46,574 nucleotides of DNA from Candidatus Aminicenantes bacterium UBA4085 (GTDB taxonomy: Bacteria; Acidobacteriota; Aminicenantia; Aminicenantales; UBA4085), in contig DFYJ01000152.1 in assembly GCA_002383325.1 (NCBI GenBank), forward strand, positions 1 through 46,574, written 5' to 3'. The translations under genes were made by a program, and so were the position numbers. How positions within the stretch are numbered: the first letter of the stretch is position 1; every line of letters starts with the position of its first letter. Shown piece after piece: positions 1 through 9,375 of this stretch. Below the pieces are notes generated by a model. The model worked only from the letters and a program-made list of their open reading frames with translations, ran no database searches and had not been told where the DNA came from.

Positions 1-896
1 ACCGTGAAGCCGGCGGCGTGGGCGTGGCCGCCCCCATCGAACCTCTCGGCGATGGCCGCGGCGTGGGCCAAGCCCCGAGAGCGAATGCTGACCCGGAAGG
101 TCTCCTGGCCGACTTCTTTGAAGAAAAGGACGATATTGACGTCGCGGATGGATCGGGCCAGGGTGGTGATGTCTTCGGTGTCGACCTCGCTGAGCCCCAG
201 ATCGAGGAGGGTCGAGCGGCGCATGGAGATGACGGCGATGTCGCCGTCGCCGGCGATGGTCAGGGTCGAGAGCACGCGCCCAAGGAGGAGAATCTTTTCC
301 GGCGTGTTGTTGTGGTAGAGCGATTCGCTGACCTTCAGGGGATCGGCCCCGGCCAGCACCAGCTGGTGGCAGGTCTGGAAGGCCCTGGCCGTGGTGTTCG
401 AGAACTGGAAGGAGCCCGTATCCGAGGCGATGGCGCAGTAGAGGTTGCCGGCGATCTCCGGGGTCATGGTCATCGGCAGCCGGCCGCAGAGGGCGAAGAC
501 CATCTCGCCGACGGCCGAGGCCTCGGCGTCGACCCAGTTAAGATCGGCGTAGCCGTCATTGGAGAAGTGGTGGTCGATGTTGATCTTGAAGTCGGCCTCG
601 ATGCCGGTCATGCCGGAGCGGGGGACATTGGCGCATTCCAAGAGAACAACGGCGTCCTGGCCGCGGGAGGGGATCTGGCCGATCCGGATGCGGCGGCAGG
701 AAGGGAATGTCGAGAAGGGGTAGGGCGTCCGATCGGCGTTGATGATCTCAACCGTCTTGCCCATCTGCTCCAGGGTCAGAGCCAGGGCCAGGGAGGTGCA
801 CAGCGAGTCGCCGTCGGGGCGCAGATGGGACGTGATGGCCAGGCGTCGGGCGGATATCAGGGCTTGGGCGATGGGATCAATCGGATTCGGGATCAT
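1..896 (-). CDS. nrnA: DHH/DHHA1 phosphoesterase NrnA (oligoribonuclease / pAp phosphatase), 3' end cut by the window
   Basis: NrnA-type enzymes degrade nano-RNA and dephosphorylate pAp in the cytoplasm. I translated the minus strand from the ATG at 896. The DHH domain shows SHLRPDGDS near residue 23 and NIDHHFSN near residue 110. The DHHA1 domain carries the RNA-binding GGGHAHAAG motif just before the window edge, so only a short C-terminus is missing. The start overlaps the end of rbfA by 20 nt, which implies translational coupling. The order nusA-infB-ylxP-rbfA-nrnA is the usual bacterial arrangement. Family is certain; the exact substrate is inferred. Confidence 0.93.
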   Translation of the reverse strand, partial: MIPNPIDPIAQALISARRLAITSHLRPDGDSLCTSLALALTLEQMGKTVEIINADRTPYPFSTFPSCRRIRIGQIPSRGQDAVVLLECANVPRSGMTGIEADFKINIDHHFSNDGYADLNWVDAEASAVGEMVFALCGRLPMTMTPEIAGNLYCAIASDTGSFQFSNTTARAFQTCHQLVLAGADPLKVSESLYHNNTPEKILLLGRVLSTLTIAGDGDIAVISMRRSTLLDLGLSEVDTEDITTLARSIRDVNIVLFFKEVGQETFRVSIRSRGLAHAAAIAERFDGGGHAHAAGFT

Positions 897-1242
897 GTCC
901 GCGGGCTTTCTCGATCAGTCTCTCCAGCCGGTCGGCGAACTCGGGCGCCGGATCCAGCTCGAAAAAGAGCGACGGATTATACTTTAATTCCACTTGAGCG
1001 GCAAGCTGATGGCGCAGCTTTCCGGTCCGGCGGCGGAGGCGTTCCAAGGCGGCCTGGGGATCGGCCACTCCGAACAAGCTGACCCAGACCCGGGCTTCCA
1101 TCAGGTCGGCGGTCATGTCTACCCGGGTGACGGTGATCAGACCGCCCGGCGCAGCCTCGGGGTCGCGGGACAGGATGTCGCTGAGGGCGTCGCGCAGGAG
1201 ACGGTCGACCTTGCGGACGCGGAGATGGACGGGGCGCGGCAT
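877..1242 (-). CDS. rbfA: 30S ribosome-binding factor RbfA
   Basis: RbfA is a single KH-like domain protein that helps mature the 17S rRNA end and assemble the 30S subunit. This one has 121 residues, a normal length. It begins with the basic helix MPRPVHLRVRKVD and carries the family core LITVTRVDMTADLMEARVW, followed by the YNPSLFFELD block typical of the C-terminal strand. The ATG at 1242 has GAGG six nt upstream, inside the end of the preceding DUF503 gene. It lies in the nusA-infB operon, consistent with a ribosome-maturation role. Confidence 0.93.
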   Translation of the reverse strand: MPRPVHLRVRKVDRLLRDALSDILSRDPEAAPGGLITVTRVDMTADLMEARVWVSLFGVADPQAALERLRRRTGKLRHQLAAQVELKYNPSLFFELDPAPEFADRLERLIEKARGHDPESD

Positions 1243-1249
1243 CGGATCC

Positions 1250-1528
1250 TCAGAGGAAGCGGCGCTCGGCCGCGGCCACGACCCCGTTGAGACGGGACTC
1301 GACGTCGCGCAGGACGCGGTCGAGGATGGACTCCACCATCGAGGCGTCGGCGTTGAGGGTCACGATCCCCAGCCGGCTCCGCTGCCAGACGTCCTGGTGA
1401 TCCAGCTCGGCCACGGCCGCGTTGTGACGGCGGAGACGGTCCTTGATGCCCTGCAGCTCATGGCGCTTGTCCTTGAGCGATCGCGCGTGGGGGAAGTGAA
1501 GATCCAGAATCAGCAGCCCGACGACCAT
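1250..1528 (-). CDS. ylxP: DUF503 family protein (YlxP-like)
   Basis: A 92-residue protein with the DUF503 signature: an N-terminal hydrophobic strand (VVGLLILDLHFPHARSLKDK) and a mid-protein block AVAELDHQDVWQRSRLGIV. DUF503 proteins sit between infB and rbfA in many bacteria and are implicated in ribosome biogenesis, but their biochemical role is not settled. The start ATG at 1528 has a good GGAGG upstream. It lies 19 nt after infB and 7 nt before rbfA, so it is cotranscribed with both. Confidence 0.9.
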   Translation of the reverse strand: MVVGLLILDLHFPHARSLKDKRHELQGIKDRLRRHNAAVAELDHQDVWQRSRLGIVTLNADASMVESILDRVLRDVESRLNGVVAAAERRFL

Positions 1529-1547
1529 GGCCGTCCTCCGCCGCCGA

Positions 1548-3356
1548 TCAGCGCGGCATGACCTTTTCGGTGATGAAAGCCTCGATCAGGTCGCCTTCCT
1601 GAACGTCCTTGAAGTTGGCCAGCCCGATGCCGCACTCATAGCCGCTCTTGAGCTCGTTGACGTTCTCCTTGACGTGCTTGAGGGAGGACAGCTTGCCGCG
1701 GTGGACGACGGCGCCGCCGCGCAGGACGCGGATCTCGGCCGAACGGGTGATGCGGCCGTCCTGGATGTAGCAGCCGGCGATGGTCCCGACCTTGGGGATG
1801 CGGAAAACCTTGCGGACCAGGGCCCGGCCGAGGAAGGTCTCCTTGATGACCGGCTCCAGCAGCCCGGCCACGGCCTTCTTCAGATCGTCGGTCAGCTGGT
1901 AGATGATCTTGTAGGACCGGATCTCGACGCCGGCCTTGGAGGCCTGGGCCTCAATCCCCGCTCCGGCCTTGACGTTCTGGGCGATGATGACCGCCCCCGT
2001 GGTGGAGGCCAGGAGCAGGTCGGACTCGTTGACGGGGCCGGTGGCGGCATGGACGATGCGGATCTTGACCTGGGGCGTGCCCAGGTTCGGCAGCAGGGCC
2101 TTGAGGACCTCCAGGGTGCCCTGGACGTCGGCCTTGACGACCAGCGGTAGCTCCTTGGATTCGCCCTGCTCGAGCTTCTTGAACATATCGTCCAAGGTGG
2201 CGGCCGGTCCCTTGGCTTCCACCTTGCCGCCGTGGGAGAGCCGGAAGGCGACAATGGCTTTGGCTTCCTCGGTGTCGGCGATGGCTTGGAAGAAGTCGCC
2301 GGCCTGAGGGACGTCGCCGAAGCCGAGGATTTCGACCGGGACCGACAGCCCGGCCGATTTGATCAGCCGGCCGGCGTCGTCCGCCAGGGCCCGGACGCGT
2401 CCGAACGTCGTCCCGGCGATAAAGGCGTCGCCCACGGCCAGCGTGCCGTGCTGGATGATGACGGTGGCCAGCGGACCCTTCTTCGAGTCCATCCGGGCTT
2501 CCAAAACGACGCCCTGGGCCGGCACCTTGGGATTGCCCTTCAGCTCCAGGACGTCGGCCATCAGGACGATCATCTCTAGGAGCTCCTTGATGCCCTTCTT
2601 CTCCCGGGCCGAGACGTCGACGGCGATGACCTCGCCGCCCCATTCCTCGACCTGCAAGCCCTCCTTCTGGAGCTCGCGCTTGATCTTGTCCGGGTTGGCC
2701 TCCGGCTTGTCGACCTTGTTGATGGCCACGATCAGCGGCACGTGGGCCGCCTTGGCGTGGTTGATGGACTCCCGGGTCTGGGGCATGACACCCTCGTCGG
2801 CGGCCACGACCAGGACGACAATGTCGGTCAGGTGGGCGCCGCGGGCCCGCAGCTGGGTGAAAGCCTCGTGGCCCGGGGTGTCGATGAAGGTGATGGAGCG
2901 CTTGCCGTGGCTGACCCGGTAAGCTCCGATGTGCTGGGTGATGCCCCCGGACTCCTTATCGACCAGGTTGGAGGAGCGGATGGCGTCCAGGAGGGTGGTC
3001 TTGCCGTGGTCGACGTGGCCCATGATGGTCACGACCGGAGGACGGGTCACCAGGTCGGCCTTCTTGGCCTCGGCGGCCATGCGGACCTCGCGCTCCACGG
3101 AGATGATCTCGATGGGAACATTGAGGTCCTTGGACAGCTGCGCCGCCAGGGTCTCGTCGATGATGTCGTTGGAGCCGATGGCGTAGCCGCGGGCCACCAG
3201 GCGGTCGAGCAGGTCCTTGGGCCGGACCTTGAGCTTGTCGGCCAGGGCCTTGAAGGCTGAGCCTTCGCGGATGAAGATGGCCGGCCGCGGCTTGGCCGCG
3301 GCGTCCTTGGCCGGCTTGGCGGGTTTGACGGTTTTGACGGTCTTGGCTTCGGTCAA
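1548..3356 (-). CDS. infB: translation initiation factor IF-2, compact form with TTG start
   Basis: IF-2 is the GTPase that brings fMet-tRNA to the 30S subunit. Domains in order: a short Lys/Ala/Pro-rich N-terminus (1-25), an IF2_N module (about 26-85), and the G domain with GHVDHGKT at 113-120, DTPGH at 159-163 and NKVD at 213-216. Domains II to IV follow, ending in the C-terminal beta barrel. At 602 aa it is much shorter than the roughly 800-1000 aa of many homologues because the linker region is almost absent. The start codon is TTG (3354-3356) with AAGGA seven nt upstream; no other start fits before nusA ends 20 nt earlier. Confidence 0.97.
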   Translation of the reverse strand: MTEAKTVKTVKPAKPAKDAAAKPRPAIFIREGSAFKALADKLKVRPKDLLDRLVARGYAIGSNDIIDETLAAQLSKDLNVPIEIISVEREVRMAAEAKKADLVTRPPVVTIMGHVDHGKTTLLDAIRSSNLVDKESGGITQHIGAYRVSHGKRSITFIDTPGHEAFTQLRARGAHLTDIVVLVVAADEGVMPQTRESINHAKAAHVPLIVAINKVDKPEANPDKIKRELQKEGLQVEEWGGEVIAVDVSAREKKGIKELLEMIVLMADVLELKGNPKVPAQGVVLEARMDSKKGPLATVIIQHGTLAVGDAFIAGTTFGRVRALADDAGRLIKSAGLSVPVEILGFGDVPQAGDFFQAIADTEEAKAIVAFRLSHGGKVEAKGPAATLDDMFKKLEQGESKELPLVVKADVQGTLEVLKALLPNLGTPQVKIRIVHAATGPVNESDLLLASTTGAVIIAQNVKAGAGIEAQASKAGVEIRSYKIIYQLTDDLKKAVAGLLEPVIKETFLGRALVRKVFRIPKVGTIAGCYIQDGRITRSAEIRVLRGGAVVHRGKLSSLKHVKENVNELKSGYECGIGLANFKDVQEGDLIEAFITEKVMPR

Positions 3357-3376
3357 TGGAAGTTCCTTTGTCGAAA

Positions 3377-4411
3377 TTAGGCCCGGGGCTGGATGGCGAT
3401 CTTCCAGCCCGTCAGCATGGAGGCCAGCTTGACGTTGATGCCCCTCTTGCCGATGGCCAGCGAGAGCTGGTCGGCCGGCACGACGGCCTGCATCGTCTGG
3501 GCCCCGCTGTCGAGGATCTCGACCCTGTCGACCCGGGCCGGGCTGAGGGCCGACTTGGCATAGGCCGTCGGATTCGGCGACCAGACGATGATGTCGATCT
3601 TTTCCCCGCCCAGCTCCTTGCTGATGGCCAGGATGCGGGCGCCCTTGACTCCGATGCAGGCGCCGACCGGATCGACGTCCTTCTCCATGGTCAGGACGGC
3701 GACTTTGGCCCGCTCGCCGGGCTGGCGGACGATGTCCTTGATCTGGATCGTACCGCCGGCGATCTCGGGGATCTCCAGCGCCAGCAGCCGCTCCAGGAAT
3801 TTGGGCGTAGCCCGGGACAGGACGATCTGGGGCTCTTGGCCCTTGGCGCCGCGGCGGACCTGGATGATCGAAGCGCGGACCCGGTCGCCCCGCTCGAAGC
3901 GGTCGCTGGGCAGCTTCTCGCGCATCGGCAGAACGGCCTCCGTATGGACAACCTCGATGTAATCGTTGCCGCCTTCGCTGCGGCGGTAGACGCCGGAGAC
4001 GATCTCGCCCATGCGGGGCGCGAAATCGCCGTAGATCTTCTCCTGCTCGGCGTCGCGGACCTTCTGGACGATGACCTGCTTGGCCGCCTGGGCGGCAATC
4101 CGCCCCAGGGTCTCGGAAGGCAGGTCGACCTCGACGGTCTCTCCGAGCTCGGCCTGCAGATTGTGGCTCCGGGCCTCCTCCAGCGAGATCTCCCGGGCCG
4201 GATCGGAGGGAGATTCGACGATCTTGCGCTCGGTGTAGACGCGGAGATCGCCCTTCTCGGGGCGGAAGTAGACATGAATGGACTCGCCCCGGGTGTAGAA
4301 CCGGCTTGCGGCGACCTTGAGCGACTCTTCAATGGCCGAAACGATGACGGACGGGACCACCCCCCGCTCCTTGCTCAGCTGCAGGATGGTGTTCCAGACG
4401 TTGATCTTCAT
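3377..4411 (-). CDS. nusA: transcription termination/antitermination factor NusA, short form
   Basis: NusA binds RNA polymerase and nascent RNA to control pausing, termination and antitermination. The 344 residues contain the N-terminal RNAP-binding domain (about 1-130), an S1 domain (about 135-200), KH1 with GACIGVKGARI and KH2 with AIGKRGINVKLAS, ending right after KH2. The acidic C-terminal repeats of proteobacterial NusA are absent, as in many other phyla. It is the first gene of the operon. A promoter is visible upstream at 4447-4475. The usual rimP gene is not next to it. Confidence 0.96.
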   Translation of the reverse strand: MKINVWNTILQLSKERGVVPSVIVSAIEESLKVAASRFYTRGESIHVYFRPEKGDLRVYTERKIVESPSDPAREISLEEARSHNLQAELGETVEVDLPSETLGRIAAQAAKQVIVQKVRDAEQEKIYGDFAPRMGEIVSGVYRRSEGGNDYIEVVHTEAVLPMREKLPSDRFERGDRVRASIIQVRRGAKGQEPQIVLSRATPKFLERLLALEIPEIAGGTIQIKDIVRQPGERAKVAVLTMEKDVDPVGACIGVKGARILAISKELGGEKIDIIVWSPNPTAYAKSALSPARVDRVEILDSGAQTMQAVVPADQLSLAIGKRGINVKLASMLTGWKIAIQPRA

Positions 4412-4446
4412 CGATGGGGCCTGTATGTCTTCCGCGGCGAACCGGG

Positions 4447-4475
4447 ATTATATCGGAAAGGGGAGGCTCGGGCAA
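4447..4475 (-). promoter_or_regulatory. sigma-70-type promoter of the nusA-infB operon
   Basis: Reading the minus strand, TTGCCC (4475-4470) is followed after exactly 17 nt by a consensus TATAAT (4452-4447). The predicted start of transcription is near 4440, giving a leader of about 29 nt before the nusA ATG at 4411. The rest of the 135-nt gap between miaB and nusA shows nothing else I can support. Confidence 0.65.
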
Positions 4476-4546
4476 TGGGGGGCCCAAGACGTCCGCTCCT
4501 TGGCCGATCCTGAAACGAAGCGTTCCAGGGCGGTCCAGACTAGAAA

Positions 4547-5869
4547 TCAGACCGGTTGCCCGCGAAGGCTGTAAGGACCGGCGGCGGTGATCTCGACGTC
4601 CAGGAAGCTTCCCGTCACGTCCGTCCCGGCCCGAAAGTTGACGATCTGTCCTCCCTCCGTCCGGCCCGAGAAGGCCGTCGGGTCCTTCTTTGCCGGCCCC
4701 GTGGCCAGGACCCGCAGGGTCCGGCCGACCAGGCCGCGGTGGAATTCCGTTTGCAGGCGTTTCTGCAGGGCCTGGGCTTCGATCAGGCGGCTCCGCTTGA
4801 TCTCGAGCGGCACATCGTCGGGCATCCGGGCCGCGGTCGTCCCGGGCCGGGGCGAGTAGCGGAAGGAGAAGATGGCGGCGAACCGTATCTCCTCGAGGGC
4901 CGACAGGGTCTCCCGGAATTCGGCTTCGGTCTCGCCGGGGAAGCCGACGATGATGTCCGTACTCAGGCAAAGCTCCGGCAGGCGGGTCCGCAGACGGCCG
5001 ACCAGATCAAGATAGACGGCCCTGGTATAGCCCCGGTTCATGCGGGCCAGAACCGTGCTTGATCCGGACTGGAGCGGAAGGTGGATCTGACGGCAGATGC
5101 GGGGAGAAGAGGCCATGGCCGCGATGAGCGGTTGGCCGAAATCCTTGGGATGGGAGGTCACGAAGCGAATCCACTCCGGTCCCGGCCGGCGGCCCATTTC
5201 CGTCAGGAGCGCGGCGAAGTCCGCTCCGCTCGCGGGATCGCGGTAAGAGTTCACGTTCTGGCCGAGGAACTGGATTTCCTTGGCGCCGGCCCGGATCAGT
5301 CCATCCACCTCGGCCCGTATGGAAACAAGGGGGCGCGACTTTTCGCGTCCCCGGGCCATGGGCACGATGCAATAGGAGCAGAAGTTGTCGCAACCCTCCA
5401 TGATCGTGACGTAGGCACTGACCGGACTGTGGCGGGCTAAGATCGAGGGCGGGACCTCCTGCCAGTCCGGGACGCGGCCCGTGTCGACGACCGGGGCGTC
5501 CAGGGCCCGGGCCAGGATCTTGGGCAGGCGCGGATAGGCTCCGGGCCCGGCCACGAAGTCCACACCCGGCCGGCGCGCCGGCAGGGCGTCGGCCTCGATC
5601 TGGGCCACGCAGCCGGCCACCCCGATGAGGACTTTGCGGCCGCCGGACTTGAGTCGGCCGAGGCGGCCCAGGGCGGAGGCCATCTTCTCGACCGGCTTGG
5701 CCCGGACAGCGCAGGTGTTCAGGATCACGATGTCGGCGTCCTCCTCGCCCGCGGCGGGGACCGCGCCGGCGGCGGCCAGGATGCCGGCGATGCGCTCGGA
5801 GTCGTTCTCGTTCATTTGGCAGCCGAAGGTCCGGATGTGGAAGCGGCGGCCGCGCAGCGAATCGGACAT
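4547..5869 (-). CDS. miaB: tRNA-2-methylthio-N6-adenosine synthase MiaB
   Basis: MiaB is a radical-SAM methylthiotransferase that converts i6A37 to ms2i6A37 in tRNA. The 440 aa show the MTTase N-terminal domain with cluster cysteines C17 (TFGCQMNENDSE), C53 (NTCAVR) and C87 (GVAGC). The radical-SAM triad is C160, C164 and C167 (EGCDNFCSYC), and a C-terminal TRAM domain follows. I chose the ATG at 5869 over an upstream in-frame ATG at 6016: the latter would add 49 low-complexity residues overlapping the preceding gene, whereas 5869 has GGAG nearby and starts right at the conserved region. Last gene of the recN run. Confidence 0.95.
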   Translation of the reverse strand: MSDSLRGRRFHIRTFGCQMNENDSERIAGILAAAGAVPAAGEEDADIVILNTCAVRAKPVEKMASALGRLGRLKSGGRKVLIGVAGCVAQIEADALPARRPGVDFVAGPGAYPRLPKILARALDAPVVDTGRVPDWQEVPPSILARHSPVSAYVTIMEGCDNFCSYCIVPMARGREKSRPLVSIRAEVDGLIRAGAKEIQFLGQNVNSYRDPASGADFAALLTEMGRRPGPEWIRFVTSHPKDFGQPLIAAMASSPRICRQIHLPLQSGSSTVLARMNRGYTRAVYLDLVGRLRTRLPELCLSTDIIVGFPGETEAEFRETLSALEEIRFAAIFSFRYSPRPGTTAARMPDDVPLEIKRSRLIEAQALQKRLQTEFHRGLVGRTLRVLATGPAKKDPTAFSGRTEGGQIVNFRAGTDVTGSFLDVEITAAGPYSLRGQPV

Positions 5870-5883
5870 GGGGGAGACTCCGC

Positions 5884-6327
5884 TCAGAGGATCGACTCGA
5901 CCCACTCGGCTGCCGCCCGGACATATTCCGCGCAGCGCGTGGAGAAGAGGCTCCGGGCCCTGGCCTCGGCCATGCCTTCCGGGGTCCCCAGGTCGACTCC
6001 GAGCAGATCGGGGCATCGGATCGCGCCGAAGCGTTCCCGGAAGAGTCCGGCCAGGCGATTCATCCGCTCATAGGTCCGATCGCGGGATGCCAGATCGTCG
6101 GCCCGGGAGCGGCCGTGCTTGAGAGCGATGGCCAGGAACCCCCCGCTCAGCGCGCCACAGGCTTCCCCCAGATGTCCCATCCCTCCGCCCAGGGCCTGGC
6201 TGAGCTTGAGAGCGGCTTCCCGCTCCAAGCCGAGGTCTTCGGCGAAGGCCAGAAAGACGGCCTGGGAGCAGCTGAAGCCTTCGTTGAAGAGGGCTGAGGC
6301 GCGGGCAGCGCCGGGGGATTCGGGCAT
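5884..6327 (-). CDS. C_GCAxxG_C_C family putative redox protein
   Basis: A 147-residue protein matching the C_GCAxxG_C_C family, common in anaerobes, predicted to be redox-active or metal-binding. Visible motifs are FNEGFSCSQAVF near residue 17, GGGMGHLGEACGALSGG near residue 48, and the later cysteines of AIRCPDLLG and STRCAEYV. No transmembrane segment or signal peptide is apparent. ATG 6327 has AGGAG seven nt upstream. It sits 23 nt after recN and 14 nt before miaB, so it shares their transcript. Function is unknown. Confidence 0.85.
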   Translation of the reverse strand: MPESPGAARASALFNEGFSCSQAVFLAFAEDLGLEREAALKLSQALGGGMGHLGEACGALSGGFLAIALKHGRSRADDLASRDRTYERMNRLAGLFRERFGAIRCPDLLGVDLGTPEGMAEARARSLFSTRCAEYVRAAAEWVESIL

Positions 6328-6350
6328 GGGAATCTCCTGAGGGCGGGAGG

Positions 6351-8030
6351 TCAGTCCCGGTCCTCCCGGTTCAGCATTTCGCGGGCGCTGGCCCGGGCCG
6401 CGTCGGTCACACGGCTTCCGGTCATGAGCCGGGCGATCTCTTCCACCCGGTCCTCGCCGCGCAGCTCACGGACATGGCTGAAGGTCCGCTCCCTCTCGAT
6501 CCGCTTCTCGATCCGGAAATGGTGGTCGGCGTGGGAGGCGATCTGGGGCAGGTGGGTGATGCAGATGACCTGGTGGTCGCGGGCCAGGCGGCGCAGCTTC
6601 TGAGCCACGAAATCGGCTGTTCGGCCGCCGATTCCGGCGTCGATCTCGTCGAAGACGAGCGTGGGCGCGCCCTCGAGGGCACGTCCGGCGGACTTGAGGG
6701 CCAGCATGATGCGGGACAGCTCGCCGCCCGAGGCGATCTTGCGAAGGGGCTTGAGCTCTTCTCCCGGGTTGGGACTGATCAAGAACTCGACTTCGTCCCA
6801 GCCCGAGTCACGGACGCCGTCGGCGGCCTCCAGGGAAACCGGGTGCGGCGTCACGGCGACCTGAAAGCGGGCCTTTTTCATGCCCAGGAGTCCGATCTCG
6901 CGCTCGATGACCTCCTGCAGCCCGGTCGCGGCGCTCCGCCGCTTCTGGGACAGCCGGCCGGCCTTCTCCGCGTAGGCGGCGTGCAGGCGGGCGATCGCGT
7001 CGTCCGCCTCGGCCAGCTTGTCTTGAATCCCGGCCAGCCCGTCCCGCTCGGCGACAAGCTCGGCCAGGCGGGTCTGGATGTCCTCCAAAGCGCCGCCGTA
7101 CTTGCGCTTCAGGGACTCGATCCGGCTGAGCCGATCCTCGATCTGGTCCAGCCGCTCCGGGGCGGCGTCCTGGCGATCCTTGGCTCGGGTCAGGTAGTCG
7201 GCGGCCTCCCTGGCGGCGATGACGGCAGGCCCCAGGGCGTCCCGGAAATCGGCGAAGGCAGGGTCGAACTCGGCCAGCTCGCCGAGGGCGGCCTGAAGCT
7301 TGACGGCCAGCTCGGCCAGGGAGGGCTCGCCTTCGCTGGCCAGGGCGATGGCCTTGTCGAGCAGGCCGCCGATCCGCTCGGCATTGCGGAGGCGGTGGCG
7401 CTCGGCCCGCAGATCTTCCTCTTCGTCGGGCTTGAGGGCGGCTTGGCTGAGCTCGCGGATCTGGTAATCCAGGAAGTCCAGCCGCTGCTGCCGGTCGCGC
7501 TCCTTGGCCTTCCAATCCAGGCGCTCCTGCCAGCGGGCTCTCAGCTGCCCGGCCAGCGCGGCGGTCTCAGTCCGCAGCCCCGGCGTACCGGCCTGTTGAT
7601 CGAGATAGTCGAGGTGGCTGTCCAGGCGGAGGAGGAAGACGTGGTCGTTTTGGCCGTAGACGTCGATCAGCCCGGCCGTCAGGTCGCGAAGCCGTTTGAG
7701 CGGCACCAGGACGCCGTCACAATAGGCCTTGGCCGCGCCCTCCTCGGTCACGATTCTCTGCACGGTCATCTCCCCGACGCCGGACTCGCCGCCGAGCGGA
7801 AGCCCCCCGGCCCCCTCGGTGCGGGTCAGGATGGCCTCGACGACGGCTTCACGGCATCCGGTCCGGATGAGGTCCGCCGAGGCCTTCTCGCCGCCGACGA
7901 GACGGAGGCTGTCAATGAGGATGGACTTCCCGGCGCCGGTCTCGCCGGTCAGAACGGAAAAGCCGGCCGCGAACCGGATCTCCAGGTCCTCGATCGTGGC
8001 CAGATTCCGGACGCGAAGGTGGCGGATCAT
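6351..8030 (-). CDS. recN: DNA repair protein RecN
   Basis: RecN is an SMC-like ATPase recruited to double-strand breaks. The 559 aa are of normal length. The N-terminal ABC half has Walker A GETGAGKSILIDSL (about 29-42). Two long alpha-helical stretches rich in Leu, Arg, Glu and Ala form the coiled coil (about 150-370). The C-terminal half has the ABC signature KIASGGELSRIMLAL and Walker B TLVFDEIDAGIGG, followed by the ITHLPQIASHAD switch region. It starts 6 nt after the subtilase stop. No LexA-like operator is visible because it is internal to an operon. Confidence 0.96.
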   Translation of the reverse strand: MIRHLRVRNLATIEDLEIRFAAGFSVLTGETGAGKSILIDSLRLVGGEKASADLIRTGCREAVVEAILTRTEGAGGLPLGGESGVGEMTVQRIVTEEGAAKAYCDGVLVPLKRLRDLTAGLIDVYGQNDHVFLLRLDSHLDYLDQQAGTPGLRTETAALAGQLRARWQERLDWKAKERDRQQRLDFLDYQIRELSQAALKPDEEEDLRAERHRLRNAERIGGLLDKAIALASEGEPSLAELAVKLQAALGELAEFDPAFADFRDALGPAVIAAREAADYLTRAKDRQDAAPERLDQIEDRLSRIESLKRKYGGALEDIQTRLAELVAERDGLAGIQDKLAEADDAIARLHAAYAEKAGRLSQKRRSAATGLQEVIEREIGLLGMKKARFQVAVTPHPVSLEAADGVRDSGWDEVEFLISPNPGEELKPLRKIASGGELSRIMLALKSAGRALEGAPTLVFDEIDAGIGGRTADFVAQKLRRLARDHQVICITHLPQIASHADHHFRIEKRIERERTFSHVRELRGEDRVEEIARLMTGSRVTDAARASAREMLNREDRD

Positions 8031-8036
8031 GCCGGC

Positions 8037-9365
8037 TCAGTTCTTCTCCAGCCGCAGCGGGACGAGGGCCTTCTCCATGTTGATCCGTCCGTAGCCGAGC
8101 TGCTCGTCTTTGCCGGTGTAGGCCGAGCCGTTGACGTCGTCGGCGGAGTATCGGATGACGTTCATGATCTGATCGGGCGTCAGGGCCGGCTTGACACCCC
8201 GGATCAGGGCGGCCAACCCGGAGACATGGGCGGCGGCCATCGACGTGCCGTCGGCGTAGCCGTAGGGAAGTGAATCCGCGGTGAAATACCAGGTCGGGAC
8301 CGTGGACAGGATCCGGACTCCGGGCGCAGCCGCGTCGAGAGCCGATCCGACGTTCGACCATGCGGCCCGGGCGTCGTTGAAGTCCGTGGCGGCTACGGCC
8401 AGAACATAGGTGTCGTAGGCGGCCGGGTACTCCACGGCCAAGCCTGTGTTGCCGGCGGCGGCCACGACGACGACGCCCTTCTCATAGGCGTACTTGACGG
8501 CGTTGCGAAGGGTCTCGTCGCCGCTGGGGCCGCCCAGGCTCAGGTTGATGACCGAGGCCCCGTTGTCGACGGCCCAGATGATGCCCTGGGCGATCTTGTC
8601 GGATGTTCCGACGCCGGCGGCATCCAGGACTTTGACCGGCAGGTAGCGGCAGTTCCAGGCCACGCCGGCAATGCCTTCGCCGTTGTCCGAGACGGCCGCG
8701 ATGACCCCGGCCACCAGGGTGCCGTGGGAATTGTCGTCCGTGGCATCGAAATCGACGTTGACGAAGTCGCGGCCGCTGGCCTTCATGTTTCCGGCCAGGT
8801 CCGGGTGGGTCAGGTCGACGCCGGAGTCGACGACGGCCACGGTCACCGTCTCGACGCCGGTCGTCTCCTCCCAGGCGGAGGGCGCCTTGATGTCGGCGCT
8901 GACGCTGCCGCTCGGGCTGCCTGGGACGCTGCCGATCTGCTGGCCGGTGTTGGACAGGGCGTACTGGTACTTGAACAGGGGATCGTTCGGCGTCAGGCTG
9001 GCCCGGAAGTAGTGATTGGGATGGGCGAAGGCGATGCCGGGATTCCGCTCCAGAACGGCGATCAGCTCCTCCACGGTCGCGCCCTCAGGGGTTCGGACGG
9101 CAAAGACGCCGAGCGTATCGACTTCATTCAAGGTGGTCAGGCCGTAGGCGGCCAGGATCCCCCTGCGGTTTTCGCCGGTCAGGGAAGGGTTGAAACCGAC
9201 CAAAACCTGGCCGGGCACGCAGTCGGACCCGTCCGGCCGGGCGTCGATGAGGGAAGTCCCGGGCCCGCCTTTCCCCGCGCGTCGGCCGGGAAGGGTCTGG
9301 GAAGCGGAGGCCGCGGCCGCCAGAACGACCAGAAGGGCCATGGATTTGCGCAGATGGTTCGTCAT
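8037..9365 (-). CDS. secreted subtilisin-like serine peptidase (S8)
   Basis: A subtilase of 442 aa. A signal peptide (MALLVVLAAAASAS region) and a propeptide-like segment up to about residue 125 precede the catalytic domain. Catalytic residues are Asp180 (VAVVDSGVDLTHPD), His214 (NSHGTLVAG) and Ser375 (GTSMAAAHVSG), with Asn306 (AAAGN) for the oxyanion hole. No C-terminal sorting domain is present; the protein ends soon after the catalytic fold. Two ATGs lie in frame: 9371 directly abuts AGGAGG, while 9365 has it six nt away, so 9365 is preferred. Likely degrades external protein or processes envelope proteins; target unknown. Confidence 0.92.
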   Translation of the reverse strand: MTNHLRKSMALLVVLAAAASASQTLPGRRAGKGGPGTSLIDARPDGSDCVPGQVLVGFNPSLTGENRRGILAAYGLTTLNEVDTLGVFAVRTPEGATVEELIAVLERNPGIAFAHPNHYFRASLTPNDPLFKYQYALSNTGQQIGSVPGSPSGSVSADIKAPSAWEETTGVETVTVAVVDSGVDLTHPDLAGNMKASGRDFVNVDFDATDDNSHGTLVAGVIAAVSDNGEGIAGVAWNCRYLPVKVLDAAGVGTSDKIAQGIIWAVDNGASVINLSLGGPSGDETLRNAVKYAYEKGVVVVAAAGNTGLAVEYPAAYDTYVLAVAATDFNDARAAWSNVGSALDAAAPGVRILSTVPTWYFTADSLPYGYADGTSMAAAHVSGLAALIRGVKPALTPDQIMNVIRYSADDVNGSAYTGKDEQLGYGRINMEKALVPLRLEKN

Positions 9366-9375
9366 GGTCATCCTC

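Noticed and set aside
18..1082. 354-codon open frame on the plus strand
   Set aside because: It is antisense to nrnA and rbfA, whose translations carry clear family motifs; the plus-strand product is Gly/Asp/Ala-rich with no recognisable domain.
4530..4560. Terminator after miaB
   Set aside because: CGGTC/GACCG arms are only 5 bp with a long loop and no T-tract.
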